The notes below the pieces were generated by a model. It was given only the letters and a program-made list of their open reading frames with translations, made no database searches and was not told where the DNA came from. Positions 52,605 through 55,633 of a stretch of 55,633 nt of DNA are shown piece after piece (the first letter of the stretch is position 1; every line of letters starts with the position of its first letter). This DNA comes from Thermodesulfobacteriota bacterium. Its GTDB lineage: Bacteria > Desulfobacterota_D > UBA1144 > Nemesobacterales > CSP1-2. The position numbers and the translations under genes are program-made. The stretch covers positions 1 through 55,633 of the forward strand of contig DATMAT010000017.1 of the NCBI GenBank assembly GCA_035559815.1. Reading direction: 5' to 3'.

Positions 52605-54254
52605 TCAGCCATAACCCAGCTCCTTCAGGTTCTTCTTAATGATACCCTCCAACTTTGCGCTCTCCGCGAATTGCTTTTCCAGTTGCTTTGTCAGCCGCGT
52701 CATTTTTTCTTCAAACGGCTCGCCACCCGCCTCCTGCGCTTCTGCGCCCACATAGCGTCCTGGTGTGAGCACGTAGCCGTGCTTCCGAATTTCCTCGATT
52801 TTAGCACTCTTGCAGAAGCCAGGGATGTCTTTGTATTCCCCCTCACCCTGACCCTCTCCCGCGAGGGGAGAGGGAGAAATTTTTTCGCCACGCCAGGCGT
52901 GATAGGTATTAGCGATTTTGGCGATCTCTTCGTCGGTCAACTCGCGATGGGTGCGGTCCACCATGCGGCCGAGTTTGCGGGCGTCGATGAAGAGTATTTC
53001 ACCCCGGCGGTCACGGAATCGTTCACCCCCACCCCGACCCTCCCCCATCGATGGGGAGGGAGATTTTCCGGATTTGTCACGTGCAAGGAACCAGAGACAG
53101 GCTGGAATCTGTGTCGAATAAAAGAGCTGGCCCGGGAGTGCTACCATACAGTCAACGAGGTCTGCCTCGATGATGTTCCTACGAATCTCGCCTTCGCCGG
53201 ACTGGTTCGAGGACATTGATCCGTTGGCAAGAACGAATCCGGCTAAACCCATTGGCGCCAGGTGGTGGATGATATGCTGTACCCAGGCGAAGTTGGCATT
53301 ACCAACGGGCGGGACGCCGTACTTCCAGCGCTTGTCATTGCGAAGCAGTTCGCCTCGCCAGTCACTCACGTTAAAGGGTGGATTAGCGAGTATATAATCT
53401 GCCTTTAAGTCGGGAAAGCGATCGTTATGGAAACTGTCACCATGGGCGATCTGGCCGTCGATGCCTCGGATAGCCAGGTTCATGCGCGCCAATCGCCAGG
53501 TGGTGTAGTTTGATTCCTGACCGTAGATACTGATATCACTCCTTACCTTGCCGCCGTTGCCGTTGCTGTTAGCATGAGCCTGTATGAATTCAACGGACTG
53601 GACGAACATGCCGGAGGACCCACAGCAAGGGTCATACACACGTCCTTTATACGGTTCCAGCATCTCAACCAGTAAACGTACTATACAGCGTGGGGTGTAG
53701 AATTCTCCACCCTTCTTCCCTTCGGCGCTGGCGAACTCGGAGAGGAAATACTCGTAGACCCGGCCTAGAATGTCCTTGGAGCGGTTATCCGTATAGCCTA
53801 CGCTGATGTTGCTAATGAGGTCGATAAGTTGGCCAAGCCTTTGTTTGTCGAGAGCAGGGCGGGCATAGTCTTTTGGCAAAACGCCTTTGAGTGAAGGGTT
53901 GTCTCGCTCGATGCCGGCCATTGCATCGTCTACGAGTTGTCCGATTGTAGACTGCTTTGCTTGAGCCTTGAGGTGAGACCAGCGCGCCTCGGGTGGCACC
54001 CAAAAGATATTCAAGGCCCGATACTCGTCCGGGTCTTCGGGGTCTGCACCCTGTACGCGCTCTTTTTCGAGCTTGGTGTGGTGTTCTTCGAAAGCGTCTG
54101 AAATGTATTTTAAGAAAATAAGGCCAAGGACAACATGCTTGTACTCGGCGGCGTCCATGCTACCGCGCAGGGCATCGGCGGCCTTCCAGAGCTTGGCTTC
54201 AAAACCGAGGTTGGCAGCAGTGTCGTTCTTCTTGCTCGAACTCCTTGCCATCAT
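52605..54254 (-). CDS. hsdM: Type I restriction enzyme, methyltransferase subunit
   Basis: The 549-residue protein has the HsdM N-terminal helical domain ([35 protein letters not shown]). An N6-adenine methyltransferase domain follows with motif [14 protein letters not shown] and catalytic motif [14 protein letters not shown]. It methylates the host site with HsdS. Two Pro/Ser/Gly-rich stretches (near residues 398-408 and 455-470) are encoded by palindromic repeats and interrupt the otherwise normal C-terminal region (LWFLARDK to RFRDRRGE, and AWRGEK to EYKDIPGF) in frame. First gene of the island. Confidence 0.95.
   Translation of the reverse strand: MMARSSSKKNDTAANLGFEAKLWKAADALRGSMDAAEYKHVVLGLIFLKYISDAFEEHHTKLEKERVQGADPEDPDEYRALNIFWVPPEARWSHLKAQAKQSTIGQLVDDAMAGIERDNPSLKGVLPKDYARPALDKQRLGQLIDLISNISVGYTDNRSKDILGRVYEYFLSEFASAEGKKGGEFYTPRCIVRLLVEMLEPYKGRVYDPCCGSSGMFVQSVEFIQAHANSNGNGGKVRSDISIYGQESNYTTWRLARMNLAIRGIDGQIAHGDSFHNDRFPDLKADYILANPPFNVSDWRGELLRNDKRWKYGVPPVGNANFAWVQHIIHHLAPMGLAGFVLANGSMSSNQSGEGEIRRNIIEADLVDCMVALPGQLFYSTQIPACLWFLARDKSGKSPSPSMGEGRGGGERFRDRRGEILFIDARKLGRMVDRTHRELTDEEIAKIANTYHAWRGEKISPSPLAGEGQGEGEYKDIPGFCKSAKIEEIRKHGYVLTPGRYVGAEAQEAGGEPFEEKMTRLTKQLEKQFAESAKLEGIIKKNLKELGYG
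52852..52874. repeat. In-frame palindromic insertion in hsdM, site 1
   Basis: CCCTCTCCC (52852-52860) pairs with GGGAGAGGG (52866-52874). The encoded [15 protein letters not shown] stretch lies between AWRGEK and YKDIPGF, which are normally joined by a few residues. Confidence 0.78.
53038..53060. repeat. In-frame palindromic insertion in hsdM, site 2
   Basis: CCCTCCCC (53038-53045) pairs with GGGGAGGG (53053-53060). It encodes [15 protein letters not shown] between LWFLARDK and RFRDRRGE. Flanks CACCCCCACCCCGA resemble the CCTCACCCTGA flank of site 1, so both belong to one repeat family. Confidence 0.78.
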
Positions 54255-54371
54255 ATCCTCTCTTAACCTCTCGATAAAAGTGATTATCAGGATGTCCGGG
54301 GCAGGGTTAATTAATTATTAAACACGTGAATAAAAGTTTCTATATTCCAGAGAGAGAGGTTTTTATTTGAA

Positions 54372-54401
54372 ACTATAAATTAAAACGTCATTTCAGGTCA
54401 A
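54372..54401 (-). promoter_or_regulatory. Promoter of the restriction island
   Basis: On the minus strand a -35 TTGACC (54396-54401) and a -10 TATAGT (54372-54377) are 18 bases apart (17 to the overlapping TTATAG). Transcription would start near 54365, about 110 bases before hsdM, in an AT-rich leader. Confidence 0.5.
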
Positions 54402-54453
54402 TAGTTTTATTTAAGGAACAATGGGCAAAGGTGCTTCTGGATCGAGTTTGCAT

Positions 54454-54666
54454 TTACAAGTCGTCCGGTTTTAAACCTGTTACTTTTGCAATACGGGCAA
54501 GCATACGTGATCCTATTTCCTCATTGTCATGAAATGCAAAGACTACATCCGGCCAGCCAGGTCGAGAGAGTGTGCGATGTGAGCCGGATTGACGTTTGAT
54601 ACCCCAGCCGATGCGTAGAAGTGCTGCGAGTACGCGTTTAGCTTTTGTAGAGGGCCATTGAGTCAT
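54454..54666 (-). CDS. hicA: HicA-type mRNA interferase toxin
   Basis: The 70-residue protein has the HicA dsRBD-like fold: VLAALLRIGWGIKRQSGSHRTLSRPG with the catalytic His in GSHRTL, followed by VVFAFHDNEEIGSRMLARIAKVTGL. HicA cleaves mRNA at stationary phase or stress. Its start overlaps hicB by 4 bases; here the antitoxin comes first in the operon, the less common order. Confidence 0.9.
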   Translation of the reverse strand: MTQWPSTKAKRVLAALLRIGWGIKRQSGSHRTLSRPGWPDVVFAFHDNEEIGSRMLARIAKVTGLKPDDL

Positions 54667-54869
54667 GCCGTGGCAAATGTTACGCTCACGGAATCAGGGG
54701 CAATCTCTCCATGTTCAAGCCGATCGGCAACTACACGGAGGGCTAAAGCCTGAACCTTAGCTTTGGCCTCATTTGGAGTTTGGCCATAAGCCAGCACCCC
54801 AGGAAGCTCTATCACTTCGGCTATCCAGCGGCCGTCTGCCTCTTGCTCAAGCTCAACAACAAAATTCAT
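54663..54869 (-). CDS. hicB: HicB-type antitoxin
   Basis: The 68-residue protein starts with the HicB partial-RNase-H fold: FVVELEQEADGRWIAEVIELPGVLAYGQTPNEAKAKVQALAL. It lacks the extra C-terminal DNA-binding domain of long HicB proteins, so promoter control may need another factor. A GTGAGG site precedes the ATG. An imperfect palindrome (ATTTG ... CAAAT, 54923-54943) lies in the promoter region. Confidence 0.9.
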   Translation of the reverse strand: MNFVVELEQEADGRWIAEVIELPGVLAYGQTPNEAKAKVQALALRVVADRLEHGEIAPDSVSVTFATA

Positions 54870-55136
54870 GCAAACCTCACTTTTCTTAATTCTGCTTCGC
54901 TTCGACTATACCACAATCATACATTTGCAATAATTATACAAATATAATTTCGTATAACCACTTCGAACAACCTTATCCTTTTTCCACTTGTTTAAGAGTA
55001 TAAATAAAGACGCCTTCAACCGTCAATAAGTTATAAATGGGAAAGAAAATCAGGTACATGAGGTTTGAGATTGACTATACAATAGATTTCTACTTTTAGT
55101 CCTACTCACACTGCCTTCAGTGCGCGGACTTCCTTT

Positions 55137-55430
55137 TTAATTCTTCATCCGATTTTTTTTCTGGGCTACCTCTAGGTCGTAACGGGCCTGCAACCTTAAC
55201 CATACTTCCGCACCTGTGCCGAAATAACAGGACAACCGTATTGCCGTATCTGCTGTTATCGCCTGTTTTCCGTGTATGATTTGGCTAATGCGAATCGGTG
55301 AAACCCCGATATCTTTAGCAACCCTGTATTGACTTAACCCCAGCGGTTTCATAAAGTCTTCAAACAATACTTCCCCTGGATGAACCGGCGGCATCCTCTT
55401 CATTTTTTCTTCTTTACGAATGATAGTCAA
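55137..55430 (-). CDS. higA: HigA-type antitoxin (XRE family), apparently without HigB
   Basis: The 97-residue protein has the HigA layout: PPVHPGEVLFEDFMKPLGLSQYRVAKDIGVSPIRISQIIHGKQAITADTAIRLSCYFGTGAEVWLRLQ, a helix-turn-helix with the family-typical HPGE opening and WLxLQ close. The best start is a TTG at 55430 with a full GAGGAGGT site eight bases upstream; an ATG at 55403 has none. A HigB toxin normally lies just before higA, but only 23 bases separate it from the fetB stop and none follows. Confidence 0.88.
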   Translation of the reverse strand: MTIIRKEEKMKRMPPVHPGEVLFEDFMKPLGLSQYRVAKDIGVSPIRISQIIHGKQAITADTAIRLSCYFGTGAEVWLRLQARYDLEVAQKKNRMKN

Positions 55431-55453
55431 CGATTTCTACCTCCTCATTTATC

Positions 55454-55633
55454 TCAAAAAGCTTCCTCCCTCAACTGATGATCGGGCGTGAAGTATCTCC
55501 TGAACCGGAGTTTGGTCAGGATATAAGCCGAGACCGCCACGGAGAAGGCGATGAGGTACATGATGATAATCTGATACTTGACGGCGATGAATGGCGAGGT
55601 GCCGGAGAGAATCTGGCCGGTCATCATTCCGGG
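55454..55633 (-). CDS. fetB: FetB/YbbM-family ABC permease, C-terminal end (partial)
   Basis: The frame enters from the right edge and ends with a TGA at 55454-55456, giving 59 residues. PGMMTGQILSGTSPFIAVKYQ followed by a membrane helix (IIIMYLIAFSVAVSAYILT) matches the end of FetB-type (UPF0014) permeases, linked to iron export and peroxide resistance. A basic tail and REEAF end follow. The ATPase partner FetA should lie off the window, upstream. higA follows 23 bases downstream and is probably co-transcribed. Confidence 0.8.
   Translation of the reverse strand, partial: PGMMTGQILSGTSPFIAVKYQIIIMYLIAFSVAVSAYILTKLRFRRYFTPDHQLREEAF

Overview
The window reads as a chromosome segment from a Gram-negative bacterium. 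It carries an outer-membrane TolC-type protein with a MacA/MacB-type pump, lipoproteins and many signal peptides. The cluster rpoN, hpf, ptsN, hprK, rapZ and a mannose-type EIIA in one run is the arrangement typical of Deltaproteobacteria and neighbouring phyla. I cannot place the species. No rRNA, tRNA or CRISPR array was found.

Layout. (1) 1-8850 is accessory DNA: an unknown two-gene stub; four toxin-antitoxin (TA) loci (RelE/ParE type, excisionase-like/VapC, RHH/VapC broken by one base, Phd/VapC); a decayed vapC tail; and a cluster of exported proteins (Q/N/G/Y-rich TPR protein, short peptide, HExxH + DUF1036-like + VHL-beta protein, five-repeat VCBS/FG-GAP-like protein) behind a possible sigma-54 promoter. 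(2) 9034-17671 is mostly core: zinc alcohol dehydrogenase, alpha/beta hydrolase, HAD phosphatase, then the nitrogen-type PTS/sigma-54 cluster. (3) 17858-40858 holds leuD, leuC, enolase, an ATP-grasp enzyme, an FG-GAP lipoprotein, a TolC-MacA-MacB-type efflux operon, hemW, cobA-hemD, a 14-helix MFS exporter, an ECF sigma/anti-sigma/Spy-like operon and a TgpA-type transglutaminase. (4) 40960-44545 is dense in small palindromic repeats enclosing brnTA, a DUF559 nuclease and a haloalkane dehalogenase. (5) 44547-54254 is a type I restriction island (hsdM, ImmA/XRE, DUF4411 PIN, hsdS, OLD-type ATPase/TOPRIM nuclease, hsdR). (6) 54454-55633 holds hicAB, a lone higA and the end of fetB.

How it fits together. 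The island joins restriction with two accessory modules in one co-directional, partly overlapping run, so it looks like a single defence operon. Its reading frames contain several in-frame palindromic repeat insertions. Eight or nine TA or TA-like loci in 55 kb is a high load. Two of them have promoters whose -10 boxes lie inside perfect palindromes, as expected for autoregulation.

Strongest leads for something undescribed: the DUF559 gene enclosed by inverted copies of a dispersed repeat that also supplies its likely ribosome-binding site and start; the exact 80-bp direct repeats around brnTA; the in-frame palindrome insertions in hsdR and hsdM; and the exported VHL-domain/metallopeptidase-like cluster with its candidate sigma-54 promoter.
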